Positions 7,517 through 17,400 of a stretch of 64,000 nucleotides of DNA are shown here, piece by piece. Origin of the DNA: Fibrobacterota bacterium (GTDB taxonomy: Bacteria > Fibrobacterota > Fibrobacteria > UBA11236); the NCBI GenBank assembly GCA_028287465.1, contig JAQBPO010000013.1, positions 1 to 64,000 of the forward strand, given 5' to 3'. How positions within the stretch are numbered: the first letter of the stretch is position 1; each line of letters opens with the position of its first letter. Under the pieces are notes generated by a model, which was not told the DNA's origin, ran no database searches, and saw only the letters and a list, made by a program, of their open reading frames with translations. A program made the translations under genes and the position numbers.

Positions 7517-8713
7517 ATGATCACAGGGAAAAACGCGCTAACGATCAAATCGAATTTCACGCGGGAGGATTTGCGCCGGATGGCAGGGGACGGAGACGGT
7601 TGGCGCCTATCCTTGTACATGCCGCTCCACCGCACGGGCAGGGAGGTCCGCCAGGCTCCCATCCTGCTCAAGGATCTCCGGACGCGGGCCGCGGCCGAAC
7701 TGGGCGGGAGAGGCTGCGGTCCCGATACCATAGCGGAACTCCTGGCGCCGGTGAACCAGGTTTTCGAGGAGACGGATTTCACCTTGCTACAGGGGGAAGG
7801 CTTGGCCATCCTTTCCTCGCGCACCTTCTCCGCCTCGTTCCTGCTGCCCATCGCACCGCCCGCCGCCGCTGATGTCGGCCGCAGGTTCCTGCTGGATCCG
7901 CTGCTGCCGCTCCTCTTCGAGGACGGCCGTTTCCACCTGCTGGCGCTGGGCCTCCATTCCGTGCGCCTGTTCGAGGCGGATCGGATCCGCCTGCGCGAGA
8001 TCCCCCTGGACGGCATCGCCACCAATATGCGGGACGCCTTGAGGATGGACGAGGACGCGACTTTCACCAATCTCAACTCCGCCGCGTCGCCGCGCGGAGG
8101 GCGCTCGCCCGGCATTTCGCACGGGCATGGAGGGGCGAGGGAGGATTTGAAGGAACCCAGGCAGGACATCCAGGATTTCTTCCGGCAGTTGGATCGGAGC
8201 CTGCTGATGCGCCTTGACGGGACGGGCCTGCCCATGATGCTCGCGGGCGTGGAGTACATGCTTCCCATCTATCGGGACGTTTCTTCGCATCCCCGATTGA
8301 CGGCCAAGGGCGTGCGCGGCGGCAATACGGCCGCGAACCTGGACCTGGAGGAGCTGCACGGCAAGGCGTGGAGCGCGTACCGGGCGGAGCGCCAAGAGGA
8401 GGTCCGGGAAATCCTGAAATCGTACCGGGAGCGCCTGGCAAGGCCCGAAACGGTCTCCGGGATCCGCAATACCCTCGTGGCCGCCAGCGAGGGCAGGGTC
8501 AGCCACATGTTCCTGCGCAAGGGTTTCCGGATGTGGGGCCGATTCGATCCGGAGGACCAGCGCGTTTCGATCGCGGACGGGCCGGGCCCGGAAGAGGAGA
8601 ACCTGGTGAACCTGGCCTGCATCCATGCCTTGCTGGCAGGCGGGAAGATCTACGGGGTGGACGAAGGGGAGATTCCCGAACGCGCGGACATCGCGGCTTT
8701 ATGCCGGTATTGA
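7517..8713 (+). CDS. baeRF-type (bacterial archaeo-eukaryotic release factor-like) protein
   Basis: A 398-residue protein resembling the baeRF families, which are related to the central and C-terminal domains of eRF1/Pelota and are suspected to act on stalled or resting ribosomes. Visible are the N-terminal LSLYMPLHRTGREVRQAPILLKD block, a HGHGG loop (about residues 200-204) followed by a helix DIQDFFRQLDRSLL, LPMMLAGVEYMLPIYRD, and a C-terminal alpha/beta module ending with HALLAGGKIYGVDEGEIP. GGGGAAAG upstream supports ATG 7517. Transcribed divergently from the tandem UspA gene with 154 nt between starts, which suggests shared stress control (inference). Family placement is by motif pattern only. 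Confidence 0.7.
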   Translation: MITGKNALTIKSNFTREDLRRMAGDGDGWRLSLYMPLHRTGREVRQAPILLKDLRTRAAAELGGRGCGPDTIAELLAPVNQVFEETDFTLLQGEGLAILSSRTFSASFLLPIAPPAAADVGRRFLLDPLLPLLFEDGRFHLLALGLHSVRLFEADRIRLREIPLDGIATNMRDALRMDEDATFTNLNSAASPRGGRSPGISHGHGGAREDLKEPRQDIQDFFRQLDRSLLMRLDGTGLPMMLAGVEYMLPIYRDVSSHPRLTAKGVRGGNTAANLDLEELHGKAWSAYRAERQEEVREILKSYRERLARPETVSGIRNTLVAASEGRVSHMFLRKGFRMWGRFDPEDQRVSIADGPGPEEENLVNLACIHALLAGGKIYGVDEGEIPERADIAALCRY

Positions 8714-8756
8714 CGCCGCTATTGAAGGGGACCTCCGCAGGCAGGGGGCCGGGAGG

Positions 8757-9140
8757 CTAGCGGATGGAAGCCCCGAGCAGGCCGGCCAACATCCCGGGCA
8801 GCTTGCGCGTATCGATGGGCTTGACGATGTAGGCGTCGCACCCGGCTTCCATGGCCCTTTCCTCGTCGCGTTTCATCGCGAACGCCGTCAAGGCGACCAC
8901 GGGTATCCGGCAGGTTTCCGGCCTGGAACGCAGGTGCCGCGTGAGGTCCAGGCCGTCCATGCCGGGCAGGGCCAGATCCATCAGGATGAGATCCGGGGCG
9001 TGGGCGGCGATGGCCGCCAAGGCCGCATCCGCATCGATCGCGCGATCCACCAGGTAACCTTCGCACTCCATCATCTCGCTGGCGAGCTTCAGGTTGGCGA
9101 GGTTGTCGTCGACCACCAGGATGCGCTTGACCGGCATCAT
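8757..9140 (-). CDS. single-domain response regulator (CheY-like)
   Basis: A 127-residue receiver domain with no output domain. It has the acidic pair VVDDN, phospho-acceptor Asp in LILMDLALPGMDG (about Asp55), the Thr in VVALTAFAM and the Lys in YIVKPIDT. It begins with ATGATG overlapping the TGA of the multi-PAS kinase gene, with GGAGGA immediately upstream, so it is translationally coupled to the kinase. It most likely acts as the phosphate sink or relay partner of that kinase, in the manner of DivK-type regulators (inference). Confidence 0.92.
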   Translation of the reverse strand: MMPVKRILVVDDNLANLKLASEMMECEGYLVDRAIDADAALAAIAAHAPDLILMDLALPGMDGLDLTRHLRSRPETCRIPVVALTAFAMKRDEERAMEAGCDAYIVKPIDTRKLPGMLAGLLGASIR

Positions 9141-12100
9141 TCCTCCCCGGCTTCGGCCTTGGGGAATACGGCGGTGAAAATGCTGCCCCGGCCGGGTTCG
9201 CTCTCGACTTCGACGGTGCCTCCGTGGAGTTCGACGAGCTTCTTGGTGATCACCAGGCCCAGGCCCGTTCCCGGGTAATGCCGCGCGGAACCGGAATCCA
9301 ACTGCTGGAATTGCTGGAAGAGCTTGCCCAGGTCCTGCTTCCGGATCCCGATCCCGTTGTCGATGATCTGGAGGCGGATGGCCCCCACGGCGTCCTTGCG
9401 CGCGACGACGGACACCTTGCCGCCCTGGTTGGAGAACTTGATGGCGTTGGAGACCAGGTTGTAAAGCACCTGGCGGACCTTTCCCCCGTCCAGCAGGGCG
9501 GTCTCGGCCGCGGGATCCGCCGTGGTGTCGATGGAGACTCCCTTGACCAGGGCCATCGGGAGGAGGATGTCGCAGACCTCCCGCATCGCAGATGGGAGGT
9601 TCATTTCCTCGCGGAACAATTGCATCTTGCCGGCTTCGATCTTGGCGAGGTCGAGGACATCGTTGATGAGCCGCAGGAGGTGCATGCCCCCGTCCAGGAT
9701 GTCCCCCAGGTATTCGAACTGCTTTTCGTTCATATTGCCGACCTTGCGGTCGATGAGGAGCTGGGAGAAGCCGATGATGGCGTTCAACGGGGTGCGGAGC
9801 TCGTGCGACATGTTCGCCAGGAATTCGCTCTTCATGCGGCTGGCTTCCTGGATGCGCAGGTTCAGCTCGGAGAGTTCCTGGTTCTTACGGCTGATTTCCT
9901 GCTGCCGTTGCCGTTCGATGGCGATGGCGGCCAGGTCGGAGGCGGTTTCCAGAAGCTTGATGTCATAGGCCGGTGGCTCGCCCTTGACCGGATAGAAGAA
10001 CGCGAATGCGCCCAGCACCTGGCCGAATGAGCCCAGGATGGGCTTGGAAGCGCACGATCGGAAGCCATTGGCCACGGCTTCCCTTCCGCCTTGGGTCCAG
10101 GCGGTGTCCGCGTCGATGTCCGCCGTGCAGACGAATTCCTTGCCGGCGACGGAAAGGCCCAAGGCGCCGCCTTCCGCGCCCTGCGGGAAGACCGAGGCCT
10201 GTTCCCGGAACGATTGCGGCATGCCCGGGGCCGAAAACCACCGCAGGCATTTGGACTCCGAGTCGAGTTGGAGCACGCAACCCCGTCCGCCGGCGGATTC
10301 CTTTTCCGCATAGCGCACCAGGCTGTCCAGTACGTCCTGGATATGCCATCCGGAAGCCACCATGGCCAGGGTGCGCTTCTGGCAGGCGAGCAGGATCTCG
10401 GCGTGCTTCCGTTCGGTGATGTCCGTAAAGGTGCCCACGAATCCGAAGGCGTATCCATCGGGACCCTTGTCCAGAAGGGCGTTCCCCATCACCCAAACGA
10501 CGGTTCCGTCCTTGCGCAACACCCGGTATTCCGCATGGAAAGGACTTTCGGTCATGACGGCGGCATTCCAGGTTTCCGTAAGCCATTCCAGGTCGTCCGG
10601 GTGGATGAAAAAGGTGAGGTCGCGGCCGAGGACCTCCTCCGGCGCCATTCCGAGGATGCCGCAAAGATGGTCGTTGAGGTAGGTGCAGAAGCCTTTAAGA
10701 TCGATGCGATAGAGCCCGACGGGGGATACTGCGGCCAGGGTCCGGTACCTCTCTTCGCTATGCCGCAGCCTTTCCAGGGTCTCCAGCTTCTCGGTGATGT
10801 CGTTCGCCAAGGCGATGGCGGCGCCCTTGCCGGAGATCTCGATGTAATGGTGGAAGACCTCCGCGTGGAGGATGGTCCCGTCCTTGCGGCGGTGCCGGCG
10901 GACCCCGCTCGTCTCCCCGTCGGCGATAAGGTCCTCCATGGCCCTCGCCAGGTAATGGAAGTCCTCCTCCAGCCACAGGTCCTTCATGCGTAGATCGAGG
11001 AACTCCTCGCGCGAATATCCGTATTTGGAAACCGCGGCGTCGTTGACGTCCAGGAGCCGTAGGGTCCCGGTATCATAGAGCCACATCGGCTGGGGATTGT
11101 TGAGGAAGAGCAGGCGGTAGCGCTCTTCGGAGTCGCGCAGGGCCGACTCGGCCTTCTTACGGGACGTGATGTCCCGGATGACGGCCAGTTTCGCCATATG
11201 GCCCTGGTAGGGAAAGGCGATGGCGCGCGATTCCGCCTCGATGGAGGTCCCGTCCTTGCGGAGGAACTTGTGTTCCATCGGCTGGATTTCCCTGCCCTGG
11301 TCCAATTGCCGCAGCCTCTCGGCGACGACCTCGCGGGAGTCGGGATGGAAGAATTCGATTGCCGGCTTCCCGAGCACCTCCTTGGGATCCGACACGCCGT
11401 AGAAAAGCAGACCGGCCCGGTTGATGAAGGAAATCTTCCCGTCCACCATGATGGATACGACGTCCGGGAGCACTTCCACCAGTTTGCGGTACTTTTCCTC
11501 GCTTTCACGGACCGCTTCCTCGGCGCGCTTGAGTTCGGTGATGTCGAGCATGGTGCCCAGGATCCGGATGGGGTCGCCGGATTCGTTCCGCACCACGTAG
11601 CCGCGGGAATAGATATGGACGATGGACCCGTCCGGCCGGAGGATGCGGTATTCCCTGGCCCAAGCGCCCATGTTTCCTTTGAATGCGTCCTCGAGGGTCC
11701 GCATGGCGATGGAGCGATCTTCCGGATGGATACGGGCGCTCCAGGTCTCGTGGCTCGGAACGGTCTCCTTCGGGTCATACCCCAGCATCTGGAAGGCGCG
11801 CTCGTTCCACCAGGTCTCTTTGCCGGCCGGCGTGTACTCCCATACCCCATCGTTGGTCGCGCGGGCGATGAGTTCGAAGCGTTCCACGCTCTGCCGGAGG
11901 ACCTCGCGATTGCGCCGCTCCTCAGTGACGTTCTCGAAGGCGACCGCCACGGTGTCGTTGGGAAGGGGGATGATCTTGGCCGAATAATGCCCGGCAGGGG
12001 AGGATTTCCCCCCATAGGGAAGCTCGCCCAGATCGAGGGACTCGCCCGAGGCGATCACCTGCAGGCATTTCGACGTCAGCCCGAGTTCGTAGATGCCGGG

Positions 12101-13396
12101 GAAGGCCTCCTGCATGGTCTTGCCGATGACGTCGTCGATGGACAGCCCGGTCATGCGCGCGGCGGCGGCATTCGTGGCCAGGAGCCGGAAACGGGCCAGT
12201 TCCATGGGGCCTTCCAGTTGCCAGACGAACAGACCGGCCTGGATGTTCCGGAAGATGTCCGCGAACACCCGGATGCGCGCCTCGGCCTTTTCCCGTTCCG
12301 TGATGTCGAGGGAGACTCCGCCGATGAAGACCTGGCCATTCCTTCCCTGATACGGGAACTTGCTGACCCACCAGGAGCGCATCCTTCCGTCCGGGGTGGG
12401 GGCCTTCTCGGTGAACTCGACGGTCTGGCCCGCGAGCACGGCCCGGTCGGTATCGCTGATGGATTGCAGGACCTCGGACGGGAGGCTTTCGAAATGCAGG
12501 TTCTGCCTCGGGTTCTCCTGTTTGACCCTGAAGGTTTCGCCCATGGATCGGTTGACGTACAGGAAACGGTTCTGGTCGTCCTTGATGAAGGCGAGCATGG
12601 GGCTGTGATCCATGAAGGTCCGGAAGCGTTCCTCGCTTTCGCGGAGGTTCTCGGCCGCCTCGACGCGCGGCGAAACGTCCCTGGCCACCACCAGGCGGCA
12701 TTCCTCCCCGTCCAGTTCCACCGACATGGACGCGACCTCGAGGGGGATTTCCTTGCCGTCATGCCGCCGGTAGCGGAGGGTCCGGCGCGCGGTCGGCAGT
12801 CCGCTCTGGTAGGAGTCCTCGATGCGGCCTTCCACCGATTCACGGGTCTCCGTCGCGAAAAGCGAGGCCGCTGGCAAGCCGATCAGATCGGCGGCATCCT
12901 TGGTCCCGGACAGTTTAAGCATGGCGGAATTGACGAAGGTCAACCGGCCCTTGCAATGGATGAGGATGGCGTCCGGCATCAGTTCCAGGATGTCGCGGAA
13001 CTGCTTCTCCAGGGGAAGGACCTTGCGCGGCGCCTCGCCGGACAATTCGAGCAGGGCCGCGGCCTGGCGGGCCAGACCGGAAAGGATCTGGCTCTGGTCG
13101 GAGGAGATCTCGGTGACGGCGCGATCGAAAAGCGTGAGGGTCCCGATGACCCGTGCCTTCTCGTCGGATATCGGGATGACCGTCTGGTTGGGGAAGGATT
13201 CGCCTGTCTCCCCGCCGACGGAGGCCATGATGCGGGGCGGGTCGTCGCCCACGTGTATGGCGGCCGAGGGCGCTCCCGAAATCCGCGCCGCCAGGGAAGT
13301 CAGATCCGCGAGAGCCCGGGATGCGATCCCGGACTGGAGATGTGAAAGCTGTTCGCCTGGAAGGGCGGACCCCCGGGGCGGAACGGGAGCCGTCAT
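9137..13396 (-). CDS. multi-PAS/GAF sensor histidine kinase
   Basis: A 1419-residue predicted soluble sensor kinase. Domains in order: N-terminal GAF-like region (about 20-115), PAS repeats starting near residues 130, 255, 375, 500, 630, 750 and 870 (most introduced by SEERYR/SEEKYR and closed by DITERK-type PAC motifs), a second GAF (about 1000-1165), a short coiled coil, HisKA with MSHELRTPLNAIIGFS (about 1190) and a HATPase_c domain with NLVSNAIKFS, DNGIGI and GTGLGL. There are no obvious transmembrane segments, so signals are probably sensed in the cytoplasm. It lies 12 nt downstream of an OmpR-type regulator gene and overlaps the single-domain regulator gene downstream: a three-gene phosphorelay unit. 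Confidence 0.95.
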   Translation of the reverse strand: MTAPVPPRGSALPGEQLSHLQSGIASRALADLTSLAARISGAPSAAIHVGDDPPRIMASVGGETGESFPNQTVIPISDEKARVIGTLTLFDRAVTEISSDQSQILSGLARQAAALLELSGEAPRKVLPLEKQFRDILELMPDAILIHCKGRLTFVNSAMLKLSGTKDAADLIGLPAASLFATETRESVEGRIEDSYQSGLPTARRTLRYRRHDGKEIPLEVASMSVELDGEECRLVVARDVSPRVEAAENLRESEERFRTFMDHSPMLAFIKDDQNRFLYVNRSMGETFRVKQENPRQNLHFESLPSEVLQSISDTDRAVLAGQTVEFTEKAPTPDGRMRSWWVSKFPYQGRNGQVFIGGVSLDITEREKAEARIRVFADIFRNIQAGLFVWQLEGPMELARFRLLATNAAAARMTGLSIDDVIGKTMQEAFPGIYELGLTSKCLQVIASGESLDLGELPYGGKSSPAGHYSAKIIPLPNDTVAVAFENVTEERRNREVLRQSVERFELIARATNDGVWEYTPAGKETWWNERAFQMLGYDPKETVPSHETWSARIHPEDRSIAMRTLEDAFKGNMGAWAREYRILRPDGSIVHIYSRGYVVRNESGDPIRILGTMLDITELKRAEEAVRESEEKYRKLVEVLPDVVSIMVDGKISFINRAGLLFYGVSDPKEVLGKPAIEFFHPDSREVVAERLRQLDQGREIQPMEHKFLRKDGTSIEAESRAIAFPYQGHMAKLAVIRDITSRKKAESALRDSEERYRLLFLNNPQPMWLYDTGTLRLLDVNDAAVSKYGYSREEFLDLRMKDLWLEEDFHYLARAMEDLIADGETSGVRRHRRKDGTILHAEVFHHYIEISGKGAAIALANDITEKLETLERLRHSEERYRTLAAVSPVGLYRIDLKGFCTYLNDHLCGILGMAPEEVLGRDLTFFIHPDDLEWLTETWNAAVMTESPFHAEYRVLRKDGTVVWVMGNALLDKGPDGYAFGFVGTFTDITERKHAEILLACQKRTLAMVASGWHIQDVLDSLVRYAEKESAGGRGCVLQLDSESKCLRWFSAPGMPQSFREQASVFPQGAEGGALGLSVAGKEFVCTADIDADTAWTQGGREAVANGFRSCASKPILGSFGQVLGAFAFFYPVKGEPPAYDIKLLETASDLAAIAIERQRQQEISRKNQELSELNLRIQEASRMKSEFLANMSHELRTPLNAIIGFSQLLIDRKVGNMNEKQFEYLGDILDGGMHLLRLINDVLDLAKIEAGKMQLFREEMNLPSAMREVCDILLPMALVKGVSIDTTADPAAETALLDGGKVRQVLYNLVSNAIKFSNQGGKVSVVARKDAVGAIRLQIIDNGIGIRKQDLGKLFQQFQQLDSGSARHYPGTGLGLVITKKLVELHGGTVEVESEPGRGSIFTAVFPKAEAGEE

Positions 13397-13408
13397 GCGG
13401 AGGTTACC

Positions 13409-14152
13409 TCAGTTTTCGAATCGGTAGCCCAGACCCGGTACGTTGACGATCTTCTTGCCCAAATCCGGTCCGAGCTTGCTGCGGAGGGAGGAGACGTGCA
13501 CCTTGACGGTGTGCGAATCCACGGGAGCCGAAGCCCCGTAGCCCCAGACGGTATGGTAGAGTTGGGTCGTGTACACGACCTGGCCGCGCTTGCGGAGCAA
13601 GGCGGTGAGCAGATCGAATTCCTTGCGGGTCAAGGCGATGGGCTGCCCGGAAACGAGCACCTTGCGGGCCTTTACGTCCAAGGCCAGGCCTTCCGCCTGC
13701 AGTACGTCGGCGAGTTCTTCCGCGGAGGCGTAACGCCGGAGCACGGCGCGAACCTTCGCGACGAGCAATTCGTTGGAGATGGGCTTGAGGATGTAGTCGT
13801 CCGCGCCTTCTTCGAAGCCCTGGAGCTGGAACTCCTCATCGGTCTGGGCCCCTGAAAGCAGGATGACCGGGATGGAGCTCGTATAAGGCTGGGCCTTGAG
13901 CTTCTGGGTCAGGGCGATCCCGCTCTGGTCGCCCAGCACCACGTCCATGAGGATGAGGTTGGGCTGATGCGTTTTCGCCAGGTTGAGCACGTCGTCGAGA
14001 TCTTCGGCGGCGATCACCAGGAATTTTTCCTCTTCCAATACGACCTTCACCATTTTCCTGAAGGAGGGATTATCCTCCACGATCAGGATTTTGGTGTCCG
14101 GCCGGATGGCGCCCTCTGGGGAGGTGGTGCTGCCTTGTGGGTTCTGGGACAT
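13409..14152 (-). CDS. OmpR/PhoB-family response regulator
   Basis: A 247-residue transcriptional regulator: receiver domain (about 20-140; ILIVEDNPSFRK, phospho-Asp in LILMDVVLGDQSG, Lys in YILKPISN) followed by a winged-helix Trans_reg_C domain (about 155-245; ALTRKEFDLLTALL, VDSHTVKVHVSSLRSKLG, GLGYRFEN). It is first in the leftward unit with the multi-PAS kinase and the CheY-like protein and is presumably the transcriptional output of that kinase. The 283-nt gap upstream contains two hairpins and is where its promoter must lie. Confidence 0.95.
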   Translation of the reverse strand: MSQNPQGSTTSPEGAIRPDTKILIVEDNPSFRKMVKVVLEEEKFLVIAAEDLDDVLNLAKTHQPNLILMDVVLGDQSGIALTQKLKAQPYTSSIPVILLSGAQTDEEFQLQGFEEGADDYILKPISNELLVAKVRAVLRRYASAEELADVLQAEGLALDVKARKVLVSGQPIALTRKEFDLLTALLRKRGQVVYTTQLYHTVWGYGASAPVDSHTVKVHVSSLRSKLGPDLGKKIVNVPGLGYRFEN

Positions 14153-14254
14153 TATGAGGTTTTCCTTGGTCCAATCCTGGCGGGGGGAACCGGGAACGAT
14201 ACCCGGTTGGAATAGACCCTGACGCCGTAATAGACCTGAAATTTAGTTGAATCC

Positions 14255-14287
14255 GCGCCCTGGCACCAACAATTTTGTCCAGGGCGC
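14255..14287 (-). terminator. hairpin in lhr/regulator gap
   Basis: Perfect 9-bp stem GCGCCCTGG / CCAGGGCGC with a 15-nt AT-rich loop, in the gap between lhr (upstream in transcription) and the OmpR-type regulator gene. A second shorter dyad (CCCCG/CGGGG) lies near 14368-14390. Together they probably end lhr transcription, although no T-run follows. A role in the regulator gene's leader cannot be excluded. Confidence 0.45.
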
Positions 14288-14435
14288 TTCAATGCCTGCT
14301 TACCGCCGGCTTGTTCGTGAGAGTAAGATACCTTATTCCCGCGAGTCTACCTAAAATCCCAAAATCACCCCGGTTATTCCACGGGGAATGTACGCTCTTT
14401 TGGAATGGATCCAGGCGGTAACCGTTTGACTCCCG

Positions 14436-17400
14436 CTAGGATACGGCCCTTAACCGGGATTCCCCCGCGACATCCAGGGTATGTCCGGGCAGGACCCGCA
14501 TTTCACCGGCCTCCAGCACCGCTACCGGCTCGCCGTCCCGGAAGAGGATCCGGTTTTTCCGGGTTGCGGGCACCCGGGGGCCCGGGGTGATCACGCCTTG
14601 GAGGTTGGCGGGATCCGCCGCGCTCAAGCTGAGCAAGGCGCCGTTTTTGTCCTTTTTGCGCAAGAGCCGCAGTTGGGCTACCGCTTCCGGCAAGGCGAAC
14701 TGCTCGCCGTAGACGCCTTCCACGAATCGGCCCCCGCGGATTTCCCCTCGGGCCTCGAGGGTGCGGAAGGCCCTCACGAGGTCCCGCCAAGGCGGCACCA
14801 GATTCTCCCTGTCCGCCAGCTTGCGGAATACCACGCCGTAGCGTTGCAATAAGACCCGGGCGATGGCTTCCAGGCCCGGATTCTCCCTGCGGTTGCCGCG
14901 GTGGGTCGGCCCTCCCGGCATGACCGTCGCAGCGGAGTCGGCGAAAGGGGCGTTGGCGGATATCTGCGGAGGATTGCCCGCTTGCGGCAGATTTCCCGGA
15001 AGTCCGTTCCCACGCGGCTGGGTTTGGCGCAAAAGGGACCATCGGCCCGAGCGCTCCAGGCCTGATGCGGCATCCTTGCCTGAACCATTGCCTCCGTGGA
15101 TCAAGGCCCGCAATCCCCGGAACCCGTCCGAGGTCAGCCAGCCCAAGGTGACCAGTTCCGCGATGGCTTCCCGGGCCTCGGTCGCGGTCAATCCGGTTTC
15201 CCAGAGGATGTCCCTCCAGAAGGATGCGCCCCTTTGGCGGAGATGCTGGAGCATACGCACCGCCGCGGCCCCCTCCGGCTCCGGGGCCTCCCAGCCTTCC
15301 GATCCGGATTGGCCTTGCGCATAGGCCGCATGCACGGAAAGCCAATGGTCCAGGTTCTGTCGGCCGAGGAAGGCGATGGGCGTGGCCTTTACGGGCCCGG
15401 GCTTGCGGCCTTCCACGCCTTGGGGCTGGATGCCCGGCCGCACGCGTCCCCAGATAAAGCCGCCGGACAGGCTTTGGAGATCCAGCCAACCGGGTTCATA
15501 CCGCGCGAGGCGGGCCGGGAGGATCTCGTTCTCCCAGGCCGCGCCGGGCGCCTCGAAGCCTTCCAGACGGGCCAATACGGCTTCCACGCCCTCCGGCCCT
15601 GCGGCTTTGCCATGATCGATGGTCCCCGGTTTCGCGTCCCCGTCGAGCCCCTGCCAGGAGAAGAGGAACCGCATATAGTCCGCGGCCGAGACGGGTTCGA
15701 TTTCCCGGCGCAGCTTGGCCAGGGTATACCGATGGATGCGGGCCAGCAGGCGGCGTTCGCACCATTCCGTGCCTTCGCAACCGGGCGTGAAGCGCCCCCG
15801 CAGGATGAAGCCTTCCTGTTCCAGGGCCAGCAGGGCCAGCTCGATCCGCTCCGGGCGCAGCCCGATGGACGCGGTAACATCCGCGCTACAGGTCGGTCCC
15901 AGGGATTCCATGCGGCCGCGCACGATCTCCACCAGGGCGTCCTCTTCCGTCCAGGCCTTGGCCGGCGCTTTGCCGGCGGATACGGGACCCGCTGAAACCG
16001 GAGCGCCGGGGACCCCGCAGCCGGGGCCTTTGGCCAATGCGTCATTGGCGGGTCGTACCACGCCGGTGACGGGGGACGCGCCCGCGCGCCAAAGGATTTC
16101 CGCGCCGGGGAAGGCCGCCAGCGCCTGTTCCAGCCGTTCCGCCGCCACCCATACCGGCCTGGATCCCAGGTCGATGCCCCCATCAACGTCCGCGAAGCGC
16201 GGGGCCACCGATCGCGGGACCGCGCGTACGCAGGCGACGCGGTTATCGGCCTTGAGGGTCTCCAGATGGGACGGCCATTCCGCGATTTCCGTTTCCGTCA
16301 GGAATCCCGTCAGCATCAGGGCGTCGTGCAATTCGTCCGAGCCGCGCACCTGGGGCCAGGCTTCCGCGCGCACCGCGGCGATGGCCAGGGGATCCAGGCG
16401 GCCCAAATCGCCGGCCTCGGCCGGATCGAGATAACGGCGGCTCTGGATGGCGCGCGTACGCCGTTCTTCCAGGGGCGCATCGTCCAGGAACGCATAGGGC
16501 CGGGCATTGATGACTTCCTGGGCCAGGGGAGAGGGCTCCTTGAGATCCCGCGCTTCCAGGATCAGGCGGCCCGCCTCGATATCGGCCAAAAGGCCTTCCA
16601 GGGTGTCGATGTCCATGGCCTCGTGCAGGCAATCGCTGATGGTCTGCCGCACCAGGGGATGATCGGGGACTTCCCGTTCGCCCTGGATGTTCTCGAAGCA
16701 GGCCCGCTGATCGGGGAAGACGAGGGCGACCAGATCCTCCGCGGCCATGCGCTGGAGCTGCGGCGGGACCTTCTTGCCGTTCCGATTGCGTTGGATGGCC
16801 AGGGCGCGCGTGGCGTTCCAGCGCCAGCGCACCTCGAACATGGGCGCGTCCAGCAGGGCCTGGATCAGGATATGCCGTACGGATCCGGAGCGGAGGTATT
16901 GGAAGACCTCGTCCAGGGGGAAGCTGTGGGTCGCTCCCAGGGAGAGGATGATGCCGTCCTCGGTGGCCGCGGCCTGCAATTCGAAGTTGAACTTCTTGCA
17001 GAAGCGCTTGCGCAGGGAAAGGCCCCAGGCCCGGTTCACCCGGCTGCCGAAAGGCGAATGCAGGATCATGTGCATGTCCCCGGCATCGTCGAAAAAGCGC
17101 TCGAGCACCAGGGTGCCTCGGCTGGGCATGACGCCCAGGGAAAGCTTGGCGGAGGCGAGATAGTCGATGATCTGCTCCGCGGCGGGAGCCAGGATGCCGA
17201 CATCGGAAGTGAGCCACTCGAGGGACGGGACCTTCCAGGGAGCGCCGGGCCCGGAGCCTTGGAGCTCCACCTTCTCCTGCAATACCGCGGTTTCACCCAA
17301 GCGGGCCGAGATCTCCTCGCGCAGGCGCGAGACCGCTATCGAGAACGCCTGACTGCGGCCGGGCGACTCGCCGAACCAGAAGGGGATGGTGGGCGGCTGG

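Noticed and set aside
11198-13345. Long + strand frame inside the multi-PAS kinase
   Set aside because: Antisense shadow typical of GC-rich DNA; no domains, no ribosome site.
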